Assembly (NCBI RefSeq): GCF_024623785.1
Contig: NZ_JANKBZ010000011.1
Span: 186,001 to 250,000, forward strand
Direction: 5' to 3'
Length of the DNA: 64,000 nucleotides
Source of the DNA: Archangium lipolyticum
GTDB taxonomy: Bacteria; Myxococcota; Myxococcia; Myxococcales; Myxococcaceae
Part shown: positions 31,014 to 39,153 of the stretch, piece by piece
How positions within the stretch are numbered: the first letter of the stretch is position 1
How the letters are laid out: each line of letters opens with the position of its first letter
Made by a program: the position numbers and the translations under genes
The notes under the pieces: model-generated
What the model was told of the DNA's origin: nothing
Databases searched by the model: none
What the model saw: only the letters and a program-made list of their open reading frames with translations

Positions 31014-32612
31014 ATGTTCACGATCGTCAACGTCTCCAAGGCCTACGGGCCCAAGAAGCTCTTCGAGGAGGTCAACGTCGCCTTCTCGCCCGGCCGCCGC
31101 TACGGCCTCACCGGTCCCAACGGGGCGGGCAAGTCCACGTTCATGAAGATCCTCGCTGGAGACGAGGAAGCGGACATGGGCACCATCTCCCGCCCCAAGA
31201 AGCTGGGCATCCTCCGCCAGGATCACTTCCGCTACGAGGACAACCGCGTCCTCGATGTCGTCCTCATGGGCAACAAGGCCCTCTGGGACGCCATGAAGGA
31301 GAAGGACGTCATCCTCGCCAAGCCCGACATCACCGAGGACGATGGCAACCGGCTGGGCGAGCTGGAGATGGTCATCGCCGAGGAGGACGGCTACAGCGCC
31401 GAGTCCGAGGCGGCCTCGCTGCTCGAGGGTCTCGGCATCCCCGCGGCCTCCCATGAAGGCCCCATGAAGCAGCTCACCGGCGGCCTCAAGCTGCGCGTGC
31501 TGCTCGCCCAGGCCCTCTTCGGCAAGCCCCAGGGGCTGCTGCTCGACGAGCCCACCAACAACCTCGACATCGACTCCATCCGCTGGCTGGAGAACTTCCT
31601 CCTGGCCTTCGAGGGTGTGCTCATCACCATCAGCCACGACCGGCACTTCCTCAATCAGATCTGCACGCACATCGCGGACATCGATTACGAGACCATCATC
31701 CAGTACACCGGTGGCTACGATGACATGGTGCGCCAGAAGGCCCAGGTGCGCAGCCGCATCGAGTCCGAGGTCTCCGAGAAGAAGAAGAAGATCGCCCAGC
31801 TGCAGGACTTCGTCGCCCGCTTCCATGCCGGCACGCGCGCCTCCCAGGTGCAGAGCCGCATCAAGCAGATCGACAAGCTGAAGACGGACGACCTCAAGCG
31901 CTCGAACATCGCGCGGCCCTTCATCCGCTTCGACGTGAAGCAGTCCAGCGGCAAGCAGACGATCATGGTGGAGGGCATCGCCAAGAGCTTCGATGGCCAG
32001 CCCGTCATCCGGCCCTTCAGCCCGCTGGTGCTCAAGGGCGAGAAGATCTGCGTCATCGGCCGCAACGGCGTGGGCAAGTCCACGCTGGTGAAGATGATCG
32101 CCGGGCAGCTCGAGCCGGACGCGGGGAAGATCACCTGGGGCCACCAGGCCTCCATGGCCTACCTGCCGCAGGACCACCATGGCACCATCCGCAAGGGCAC
32201 CACCGCCTTCGAGTGGCTGCGCGACATCAACACCAAGCTCACCAACGAGGAGATCTCCGGTGTGATGGGCCGCATGCTCTTCTCCGGTGAGGAGCGCATG
32301 AAGCCCACGGACACGCTCTCCGGTGGTGAGACGGTGCGCCTGCTGCTGTGCAAGCTGATGCTCAACCAGGACAACGTGCTCGTCTTCGACGAGCCCACCA
32401 ACCACCTGGACCTGGAGTCCATCAGCGCGCTGGCCGAGGGCCTCCAGAAGTACGAGGGCACCGCCATCATCGTGACGCACGACCAGGAGCTCATCTCCGA
32501 GGTGGCCACCCGCATCTGGAGCCTCGAGGAGGGCAAGCCGGTCAACGACTTCACCGGCACCTTCGCCGAGTTCCTCGAGAAGAACCCCTACCACGCCGCC
32601 CAGCGCCGCTAG
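31014..32612 (+). CDS. ABC-F family ATPase (YbiT-like ribosome-associated factor)
   Basis: This 532-residue protein has two ABC ATPase cassettes and no membrane segment, as in ABC-F translation factors. Cassette 1 has TGPNGAGKST and LLLDEPTNNLDI; cassette 2 has IGRNGVGKST, LSGGE and LVFDEPTNHLD. The linker between them is the charged helical ABC-F (Uup/YbiT) linker (RSRIESEVSEKKKKIAQLQDFVARF). The first cassette's signature reads LTGGL instead of LSGGQ. Length and the C-terminus (FAEFLEKNPYHAAQRR) fit the YbiT subgroup. It acts on ribosomes rather than in transport by family knowledge. It stands alone. Confidence 0.9.
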   Translation: MFTIVNVSKAYGPKKLFEEVNVAFSPGRRYGLTGPNGAGKSTFMKILAGDEEADMGTISRPKKLGILRQDHFRYEDNRVLDVVLMGNKALWDAMKEKDVILAKPDITEDDGNRLGELEMVIAEEDGYSAESEAASLLEGLGIPAASHEGPMKQLTGGLKLRVLLAQALFGKPQGLLLDEPTNNLDIDSIRWLENFLLAFEGVLITISHDRHFLNQICTHIADIDYETIIQYTGGYDDMVRQKAQVRSRIESEVSEKKKKIAQLQDFVARFHAGTRASQVQSRIKQIDKLKTDDLKRSNIARPFIRFDVKQSSGKQTIMVEGIAKSFDGQPVIRPFSPLVLKGEKICVIGRNGVGKSTLVKMIAGQLEPDAGKITWGHQASMAYLPQDHHGTIRKGTTAFEWLRDINTKLTNEEISGVMGRMLFSGEERMKPTDTLSGGETVRLLLCKLMLNQDNVLVFDEPTNHLDLESISALAEGLQKYEGTAIIVTHDQELISEVATRIWSLEEGKPVNDFTGTFAEFLEKNPYHAAQRR

Positions 32613-32618
32613 GCGTCG

Positions 32619-32654
32619 GGCCGGAAGCCGCTGGACTCCCAGTGGCTTCCGGCC
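32619..32654. terminator. Very strong bidirectional hairpin
   Basis: GGCCGGAAGCC (32619-32629) and GGCTTCCGGCC (32644-32654) form an 11-bp perfect stem, with an inner CTGG/CCAG stem in the loop. It lies between the convergent ABC-F and LamG/dimethylformamidase-like genes. Confidence 0.85.
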
Positions 32655-32661
32655 AGGGTGC

Positions 32662-34878
32662 TCACAGTCCGAAATGCCCCAGGACGTTGCGCAGCACGGT
32701 TCCCCAGCGCGCCTCGTCCTGCTTCAGCGCCAGACCCGCTCCGATGGTGCCGGCGAAGAAGACCTCCCCGCCCGCTGGCCGCTCCCAGTGGATCATCTGG
32801 CTGATGAGGATGTCGCCGTCCTGGAGATCGACTTCGTCCATGCCGTAGTTCCACACCTGGTCCGTGGCGGTGGCGTGGCTGTACGCCAGGGTCACGATGC
32901 CCTGGGGCAGCTCCGAGTCGGGGATCCCCGTGTCGCCCTGCTGCGGCAGATCCACGCGGATGTCCCACTCGTGCCCCACGGCGCCGTTGGCGAAGGTGTC
33001 GCCCCCCGTCAGACCGGTCCCGGCGAAGAAGGGGTGATCTGGCGCTTCGCAGACGTAATCGATGTGCGCGCTCTCATCCCGGACGAAGCCCACGCTCTCC
33101 ATGCCGAGCAGCTTCCAGGCCGGGAAGCCACACTGGCGCATCAGCCCTCCGCGCCCGCCATCGTCGCTGTGGTAGCACTCCCCGAGGTAGGCCTTCCACA
33201 GCCCGCCCGCGATGCCGAGCACTTCGGACTTCCGGCACTCCATCGTCGTCAGATCCTCGTCGTAGCTCACGCGCCAGAAGAGGGTATTGCCCGACAGCGC
33301 GATGACCTTGCCGCCCTGGGCGAGATAGCGCTCCAGCCCCTTGTAGGCCGGCACCGACCAGTACTCGCTGTGTCCGTTGATGAGCACCACCGGGTAGTCC
33401 TCCAGCACGGAGGCGTCCGTGTGCAGGTCCAGGTCGGTGACGACATCGAAGTCGTAGCCGTTGGCCTCCAGCCAGCAGTGCAGGGCCCGCTCGGCGCGCA
33501 CCAGGTGGCTGTAGTCGGCTCCCACGTGGTAGCGGACGTAGGGTGCGGCCACCGGCCAGGGGAGGTTCCAGCCCATGCGGTAGGTGGGCTGATCGCCCCG
33601 GTGGTTCACATAGAAGTTGTACTTCGGAGGCTCGGACCCGGCGGTATCGAGCCCCTGCACCACCGAGGAGCCTCCCACCCCACCCGGGTACCAGGCCGTA
33701 CCGAGCGCGGTCTCCGGCGCGAAGGGGGTGGCACCATAGGCGAGCCAGGTATTCGTCGCGCACAGGACGAGCAGGGGCGCCCGGTCAGGGCTCTCCCGGG
33801 GCCGCTTGACCACGAATGTCACGTCGTAGATGGACCCGTTGCCGTAGTGGATGCGCCCGACGTAGATGCCCGGCTTCGCATGGGCGGGGAGATCGAAGCG
33901 GTGGTTCGCCAACCACTTGCAGTCGTACAGGTCGTCGGAGGCGAAGCGCAGGCCGTGTCCCCGGGTGGCATCCGTGGCGGGATCGTACCCGTCCGGGAAG
34001 CGCGACACGTCCTGGCTGTCGAAGCTGGGGCCCCCAATCATCCACGTGCCCCGGTTGATCACCGTGCCGTCGCGCCCGTGACCGCTGGAGTCATTCACCC
34101 GGGTTCCCCGCTCCTCGTTCAGGGGCCAGCAGGCCAGCACGCCTTGTAACCCGGGCGGATGCAGGCCCTTGTCCGCGAAGCGCTGGAGGATCTCCTCTTC
34201 CGGGAGCGCCCGGCCGTAGATGACGGGCATGGCCAGGTCCCCATCCAGGAAGTTCTGGGTCAGTCCCGAGTCCCCATAGGCCGCCAACCGGAGCGCCGCG
34301 GGCCCTGGCTGGACCGGCCCCTCCAGGGGAACCGGGCCCACCACCCGCTGACCGTCGATCCAGAGCGAGACCTGGGTCCCGTCCCACACCCCGGCCACGT
34401 GGTGCCACTCCCCCGGGGAAAGGCTCTCGGGACTGAGCAGGCACCTCGCCTCATCGAAGTCCCCCCCGGTTCCCAGGTAGAGGAGGATCTGCTTCTGGGG
34501 GGTGAGGAACAGTCCGATGCCACACTGATTGGGATAGGAGTGCTGCGAGAGCAGCCCCTGCCAATTCGCCAACTGCTCTCCGAAGGGCCGGACCCAGCAC
34601 TCCAGCGTCACTGCCGCGAGGGGCTCGTCCGGCAGGGGAGTGACCACGTGGACGTAGGAGCCGGGGAAGATCGGCTGCGTCTGGGGTTTCGCCACCCGGC
34701 GGCGGGGGAACAGCTCCTGGTCCCCCGCCGGACCGTTCGCGTCCGGCCCCAACCGGGCGACGGTGATGGTGTACGGCACGTCACTGCTCACCCGGAAATG
34801 GATGGACTGCCCCGCGGTGATGGACTTCTCCGCGTACGCATGCACACCGGACAGCACGACTGCTGGCGACGGATCCAT
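32662..34878 (-). CDS. LamG plus N,N-dimethylformamidase-beta-like protein (paralogue 1)
   Basis: This 738-residue protein has an N-terminal beta domain (GVHAYAEKSITAGQSIHFRVSS), a LamG/concanavalin-like domain (about residues 80-260, TLECWVRPFGEQLANWQGLLSQ, WHHVAGVWDGTQVSLWIDGQ), and a C-terminal region like the large subunit of N,N-dimethylformamidase with a glutamine-amidotransferase-like fold. Conserved blocks there include LLVLCATNTWLAYG, VVLINGHSEYWSVPAYKGLERY and GGKVIALSGNTLFWRVSYDE. In known dimethylformamidase the active site is a mononuclear iron held by two Tyr and one Glu; candidates lie in the NGHSEYWS segment. No small subunit and no signal peptide are seen. A closely similar paralogue lies at 56538-58838. 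Substrate unknown. Confidence 0.8.
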   Translation of the reverse strand: MDPSPAVVLSGVHAYAEKSITAGQSIHFRVSSDVPYTITVARLGPDANGPAGDQELFPRRRVAKPQTQPIFPGSYVHVVTPLPDEPLAAVTLECWVRPFGEQLANWQGLLSQHSYPNQCGIGLFLTPQKQILLYLGTGGDFDEARCLLSPESLSPGEWHHVAGVWDGTQVSLWIDGQRVVGPVPLEGPVQPGPAALRLAAYGDSGLTQNFLDGDLAMPVIYGRALPEEEILQRFADKGLHPPGLQGVLACWPLNEERGTRVNDSSGHGRDGTVINRGTWMIGGPSFDSQDVSRFPDGYDPATDATRGHGLRFASDDLYDCKWLANHRFDLPAHAKPGIYVGRIHYGNGSIYDVTFVVKRPRESPDRAPLLVLCATNTWLAYGATPFAPETALGTAWYPGGVGGSSVVQGLDTAGSEPPKYNFYVNHRGDQPTYRMGWNLPWPVAAPYVRYHVGADYSHLVRAERALHCWLEANGYDFDVVTDLDLHTDASVLEDYPVVLINGHSEYWSVPAYKGLERYLAQGGKVIALSGNTLFWRVSYDEDLTTMECRKSEVLGIAGGLWKAYLGECYHSDDGGRGGLMRQCGFPAWKLLGMESVGFVRDESAHIDYVCEAPDHPFFAGTGLTGGDTFANGAVGHEWDIRVDLPQQGDTGIPDSELPQGIVTLAYSHATATDQVWNYGMDEVDLQDGDILISQMIHWERPAGGEVFFAGTIGAGLALKQDEARWGTVLRNVLGHFGL

Positions 34879-35019
34879 GGAGCGCCTCGTCTGGAATGAA
34901 CCAGTGCGGGAAGCGCCGAGGATCTCGTCTGTCTTGTCACTCGAGGGCCCCCGGTTCCCCGCTGAGAGGAAAGACTACTCCATCGCCAACCGTGACGCGC
35001 AGGGCTCGAGCCCCATCTG

Positions 35020-36060
35020 TCATCGGGAAGAACGACGCAGCAGGAACAGCCCCAACCCGAAGCCCGTGGCCCAGGTGGTCGCCGCACCCAGAGGCGACAT
35101 CCGGGCGGGCTCGGGCCGCGGTGGCGGCGTGGGACGCAGGCGCTCCTCGATCTCCTTGCGCTCCCTCTCCTTCTTCTCGCTCTTGGTCATGGGGGGGCCA
35201 CCTCGCTCACCCGGACGCTTCTCACCCGGGGCCTTGCCCTCCGGCGACCTGTGCTCGAGGACGGAGTTGATCTCCGCGCCCAGCAGGATGACCTGCGAGG
35301 AGATCCACATCCACAGCAGCATGACGATGACACCACCGAGCGCGCCGTAGTTCGCGTCGTAGCTGCCGAAGTTGCGCACGTACACCGAGAAACCCCAGGA
35401 CGCGACCAACCAGATGATGACGCCCACCACCGAGCCGGGCGAGATGAACTTGAAGGTCTGCTTCACGTCCGGGAGCACGTAGTAGATCATCGCCCACACC
35501 AGCATCATGATCAGGCCCGCCACGGGCAGGCGCAGCCACATCACCACGGTGCCGAGCGGCTCACCCAGCCATTTCGCGACGGCTGGCGTGCCCACCATGG
35601 CCAGCGAGGCGAGGATGGAGAGCACCGCGCCTCCCAGCGCCACCATGATGGCGATGCCACGCACCTTCCAGAAGGGCCGGGACTCCTTCACGTCATAGAC
35701 GGTGTTGAGCGCGTCCATCAGCGCCACCACCCCGCCCGACGCGGCCCACACCGCGCCCAACGCACCCACCGACAGCAGCCCCACGTTGTTGCTGGCCGCC
35801 AAGTCGTGCAGACGCTGGCCCAATATCTGGGTCACCGCCTCTGGCGCCACCCGGCCCAGTTCCTTGATGAGCACCTCGGCCTGGGCGGGATCGATGATGA
35901 CGCTCGCGAGCGCCACGAGGAACAGGATGAAGGGGAACAACGCCAGCACGCCGAAGAACGTCACGGCGCCGGCCACGTTGCTCACCTTGTCGTTCTGGTA
36001 TTCGTTCTTCAGGTCGGTGAAGAACTCCTTCCAACTGATTCCCTTGCCCGGGAGCACCAT
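35020..36060 (-). CDS. YihY/virulence factor BrkB-family inner-membrane protein
   Basis: This 346-residue protein has six predicted membrane helices and the YihY/BrkB family pattern (DKVSNVAGAVTFFGVLALFPFILFLVALAS, LGAVWAASGGVVALMDALNTVYDV, FKFISPGSVVGVIIWLVASWGFSVYVRNFGSYDANYGALGGVIVMLLWMWISSQVILLGAEINSV). The family was once called ribonuclease BN in error; its function is unknown. A charged Lys/Glu/Pro-rich cytoplasmic tail of about 60 residues ends in another possible hydrophobic segment. The start at 36060 (MVLPGKG) is fixed by a perfect AGGAGGAG site; an upstream in-frame Met is rejected. It is monocistronic as far as can be seen. Confidence 0.87.
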   Translation of the reverse strand: MVLPGKGISWKEFFTDLKNEYQNDKVSNVAGAVTFFGVLALFPFILFLVALASVIIDPAQAEVLIKELGRVAPEAVTQILGQRLHDLAASNNVGLLSVGALGAVWAASGGVVALMDALNTVYDVKESRPFWKVRGIAIMVALGGAVLSILASLAMVGTPAVAKWLGEPLGTVVMWLRLPVAGLIMMLVWAMIYYVLPDVKQTFKFISPGSVVGVIIWLVASWGFSVYVRNFGSYDANYGALGGVIVMLLWMWISSQVILLGAEINSVLEHRSPEGKAPGEKRPGERGGPPMTKSEKKERERKEIEERLRPTPPPRPEPARMSPLGAATTWATGFGLGLFLLRRSSR

Positions 36061-36177
36061 CGCGTCTCCTCCTAGGTGACAGGCCAAGGATGTTCACTCC
36101 TCCTACCTGCCCCCACGCCCCGAAGCCGTGCTCGCCCGCCTCCTCTGGGAGCATGCGGAGCGGCGGCCTCCAGGCCG

Positions 36178-37269
36178 TCACTCGGAGACGCGGCCGGAGG
36201 CGGAGCGGTCCAGGAAATCGAGCAGGGGGGCCCAGACCTCGTAGGGCGCCCGGTCGCCGATGACCACGTCCACGTGCCCGTAGTCCGCGGCGAGCCCCGC
36301 GCGGGTGCCCAGCAGGCGCCAGGCCTTGGGTCCTCCCAGGGCGAGGTAGCCGTCGCGCACCGCGCTCTCGGTGGCGACCATGTCTCCCTCTCCCGCCATC
36401 ACCATCACCGGCACGCGCACCCGGGAGAGGCCCGCCCGGTAGTCCCGGCGCCCGTCCGAGCTGGTGAAGCGCCCGGTGAGGATCATCCGGCACAGGTCCT
36501 TCGCCACGCCTCCGGAGAGCTGACCGAAGACGCTCCGGGCGAAGAGCTTCCAGCGCTCGCGCGGGGTGTTGCGCGTGTTGAGGGCGATGCGCTCCACCGG
36601 GTTGCCCCGCAGATGCGCCTGCACCGGGGCCGTCAGGGAGGAGAGGAAGCCCATGTCGAGCGTCTCGTCCCGCGAGACGACGCGGTCTCCCACCCGCGCG
36701 AGCCCCACCAGCCACGCCTCGCTGCGATCCAACCGCGTGGGCCCGGCCATGGCCACCGCCGCGGCGATGCCGTCCCCGTCCTCGGCCAGGTAGGCATAGA
36801 GCAGCAGCGCCCCCAGGCTGTAGGCGACGACGTCCACCCGGTCCTCGCCGGTGCGCTGGCGCACGGTGCTCAGGGCCGCGCGGAAGTCCTCCCGCCACAG
36901 GGTGTCGAAGCCATAGCCCGGCGCGCGTCCCATCGCCGCGTCCGCGCGATCCGACTCGCCGGTGCCCCGCAGCGCCACCGTCCACACCTCGCGCCCACGA
37001 GCCGCCAGCCAGTACGCGAGGCTGTGATCCTCATCCAGCAGCAGGCTCACGTCGCCCGAGGCCAGCCCCGGCACGAGCAGGATGGGACGCCCGCGCACCG
37101 GCCCCACGGCGGGCACGTGCCGCATCGACAGGCTCCAGCCGTCCTCCGTGCGGATGCGCAGGGATTCGAAAGCGGGCGCGCTCCGGACACCAGCGGCCGT
37201 GGTGGAACAGCCCGTGGCGAGCAGGACGGACAGCAGCAGCACTGGCGCGAGTGGGAGCGTGCGGGGCAT
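36178..37269 (-). CDS. Alpha/beta-hydrolase lipoprotein
   Basis: This 363-residue protein has a lipoprotein signal (lipobox LLATGC) and an alpha/beta-hydrolase fold similar to PhaC/depolymerase-like hydrolases: ILLVPGLASGDVSLLLDEDHSLAYWLAARGREVWTVALRGTGESDR, nucleophile elbow VVAYSLGALL (about residue 152), and a late His in DYGHVDVVIG (about 330). The elbow is A-x-S-x-G rather than G-x-S-x-G, a variation seen in polyhydroxyalkanoate-type hydrolases. It is probably tethered to a periplasmic or outer-membrane face. Substrate unknown. I prefer the ATG at 37269 because it gives a compact lipoprotein signal. Confidence 0.82.
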   Translation of the reverse strand: MPRTLPLAPVLLLSVLLATGCSTTAAGVRSAPAFESLRIRTEDGWSLSMRHVPAVGPVRGRPILLVPGLASGDVSLLLDEDHSLAYWLAARGREVWTVALRGTGESDRADAAMGRAPGYGFDTLWREDFRAALSTVRQRTGEDRVDVVAYSLGALLLYAYLAEDGDGIAAAVAMAGPTRLDRSEAWLVGLARVGDRVVSRDETLDMGFLSSLTAPVQAHLRGNPVERIALNTRNTPRERWKLFARSVFGQLSGGVAKDLCRMILTGRFTSSDGRRDYRAGLSRVRVPVMVMAGEGDMVATESAVRDGYLALGGPKAWRLLGTRAGLAADYGHVDVVIGDRAPYEVWAPLLDFLDRSASGRVSE

Positions 37270-37412
37270 CGCGAGAGCCAGCGGGAGCATCGACGCCCCC
37301 GGGCCCGGACGCCAAGGTTTCTCACATCGAAGAAGACGTGAACATGCTCGGGTGGGACTCCGCCGCTCGGCTGGGAGGCCGGTGGGCGCCCTTCCCGAGG
37401 ACGCCCGGAGGG

Positions 37413-37964
37413 CTAACGCTCATACAGGGGCAGCACTGGCGCGTCCTTCAGACGCGGTGCGGCGGCGTCCTTGGGCGACAGCAACGGCGACGTCACGGGC
37501 CAGGGGATGGCCAGATCCGGGTCGTTCCAGAGCAGGCCCCGGTCGGCGGTGGGAACGTAGACATCCGTACACTTGTAGAAGAAGTCGGCGCGCTCGGAGA
37601 GGACGCAGAAGCCATGGGCGAAGCCCGGGGGGATCCACAGCTGGCGCCGGTTCTCCGCCGACAGCTCCAGGCCCAACCACCGGCCGAAGGCGGGCGAGCC
37701 CCGGCGGATGTCCACCACCACGTCGTAGACGGTGCCCGAGAGCACCTGCACCAGCTTGCCCTGGCCGTGGGGCTCCTGGAAATGCAGCCCGCGCAGCGTC
37801 CCCTTCACGGAGCGCGACAGGTTGTCCTGCACGAAGGCCGCCCGGATGCCCACCTCCGCGTACCTGCCCGCGTGGAACACCTCCATGAAGACGCCGCGCG
37901 CATCCTCGAAGGCGCGTGGCTCCAACAGCAGCACTCCGGGCAGCTCCGTCTCGAGGACCTTCAC
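37413..37964 (-). CDS. rfbC: dTDP-4-dehydrorhamnose 3,5-epimerase
   Basis: This 183-residue enzyme catalyses the third step of dTDP-L-rhamnose synthesis. Family blocks are clear: [20 protein letters not shown] with the catalytic His, [19 protein letters not shown], and the C-terminal [11 protein letters not shown]. Length is typical. The start is a GTG at 37964 whose last bases overlap the TGA of rfbA (GTGA junction), so the pair is translationally coupled. The open frame extends further upstream, but that part is a shadow of rfbA. The remaining two pathway genes, rfbB and rfbD, lie about 12 kb away in another operon. Confidence 0.95.
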   Translation of the reverse strand: MKVLETELPGVLLLEPRAFEDARGVFMEVFHAGRYAEVGIRAAFVQDNLSRSVKGTLRGLHFQEPHGQGKLVQVLSGTVYDVVVDIRRGSPAFGRWLGLELSAENRRQLWIPPGFAHGFCVLSERADFFYKCTDVYVPTADRGLLWNDPDLAIPWPVTSPLLSPKDAAAPRLKDAPVLPLYER

Positions 37965-38842
37965 CCCCGCGCGCCCTTGTTCTCGATGAGCCGGAGCAGG
38001 TACTGCCCGTACTCGTTCTTGCGCATGGGCTCGGCCAGCCTCGCCACCTGCTCCGCGTCGATGTAGCCCATCCGCCAGGCGATCTCCTCCAGACAGGCCA
38101 CCTTGAGCCCCTGCCGCTCCTCGATGATCTGGATGAAGCTGGAGGCCTGCATCAACGACTCGTGCGTGCCGGTGTCCAGCCACGCGTAGCCGCGGCCCAT
38201 GAGCGCCACGTCCAGCTGCCCTCGCCGCAGGTACTCCGCGTTGACGTCGGTGATCTCCAGCTCGCCCCGCTTGGAGGGCTTGAGCGCCGCGGCGATGTCC
38301 AGCACCTGGTTGTCGTAGAAGTACAGGCCCGTCACCGCGTAGTTGGACTTGGGCTGGGCCGGCTTCTCCTCGATGCTCAACGCGCGGTTGTTCTCATCCA
38401 GCTCGACCACGCCGTAGCGCTCCGGATCCCTCACGTAGTAGCCGAAGACGGTCGCCCCCTTCTCCCGCGCCGCCGCCCGCCGCACCAGATCGACCAGGCC
38501 GTGCCCGTAGAAGATGTTGTCTCCGAGGATGAGAGAGACCGGCTCATTTCCCACGAACTGGCGGCCGATGATGAAGGCCTGCGCGAGCCCCTCCGGGCGT
38601 GGCTGCACGGCGTACTGGAAGCGCACGCCCCACTGTTCGCCGCTCCCCAACAGCTCCTCGAAGCGCGGCAGGTCCGCGGGCGTGGAGATGAGGAGGATGT
38701 CCCGGATGCCCGCCAGCATCAGCGTGGAGACCGGGTAGTACACCATCGGCTTGTCGTAGATGGGCAGCAGCTGCTTGCTGACGACGCGTGTCAGCGGGTA
38801 GAGCCGCGTTCCCGATCCTCCAGCCAGAACGATTCCCTTCAT
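37961..38842 (-). CDS. rfbA: Glucose-1-phosphate thymidylyltransferase
   Basis: This 293-residue enzyme makes dTDP-glucose from glucose-1-phosphate and dTTP, the first step toward dTDP-rhamnose and dTDP-Fuc4NAc. The nucleotide-binding start [18 protein letters not shown] is textbook, followed by [56 protein letters not shown] and [14 protein letters not shown]. The ATG at 38842 fits the family length; frame upstream of it is spurious. The gene is coupled to rfbC. It faces away from the fused glycosyltransferase gene across a 311-bp gap. Confidence 0.97.
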   Translation of the reverse strand: MKGIVLAGGSGTRLYPLTRVVSKQLLPIYDKPMVYYPVSTLMLAGIRDILLISTPADLPRFEELLGSGEQWGVRFQYAVQPRPEGLAQAFIIGRQFVGNEPVSLILGDNIFYGHGLVDLVRRAAAREKGATVFGYYVRDPERYGVVELDENNRALSIEEKPAQPKSNYAVTGLYFYDNQVLDIAAALKPSKRGELEITDVNAEYLRRGQLDVALMGRGYAWLDTGTHESLMQASSFIQIIEERQGLKVACLEEIAWRMGYIDAEQVARLAEPMRKNEYGQYLLRLIENKGARG

Positions 38843-39153
38843 GGATGCGGCTATAGCCGGGGCTCGACGAAGGCAGCAAGTCCCGCGAGCCTCTCCGCCG
38901 CCAGGAGAGCAGACGGACGAGCGGCACCATTGCCGGGGCACTGGAGTTTGAGGTACGTACCTCGCCCCATTCAGCAAAGCGATCCAAGGTGGCCATGCCA
39001 CCGTTCGACATCGACCATCACCGATGGCGCGCGGGGGCAAGCGCGATGTGGGCTCCAGGGTCCGAGGCCTGGAGCTGCCCGTGGCAGAACTCTGGCCGGA
39101 GAGAGGGCCACCCTCATGAAGCGCCGAGCTGGGAATGCAATGGAGAGCAGCAC
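38843..39153. other. 311-bp divergent region between rfbA and the fused glycosyltransferase
   Basis: The region holds no credible gene. It contains a perfect 14-bp palindrome GAGGTACGTACCTC (38950-38963) and an inverted repeat GGTGGC-CAT-GCCACC (38988-39002), both suited to protein binding, in a space that must hold two promoters. No JUMPstart/ops element is seen. Confidence 0.5.
38950..38963. promoter_or_regulatory. Perfect 14-bp palindrome in divergent promoter region
   Basis: GAGGTACGTACCTC reads identically on both strands. It is centred 114 bp from the rfbA start and 197 bp from the glycosyltransferase start. Role as an operator is inferred from position only. Confidence 0.4.
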
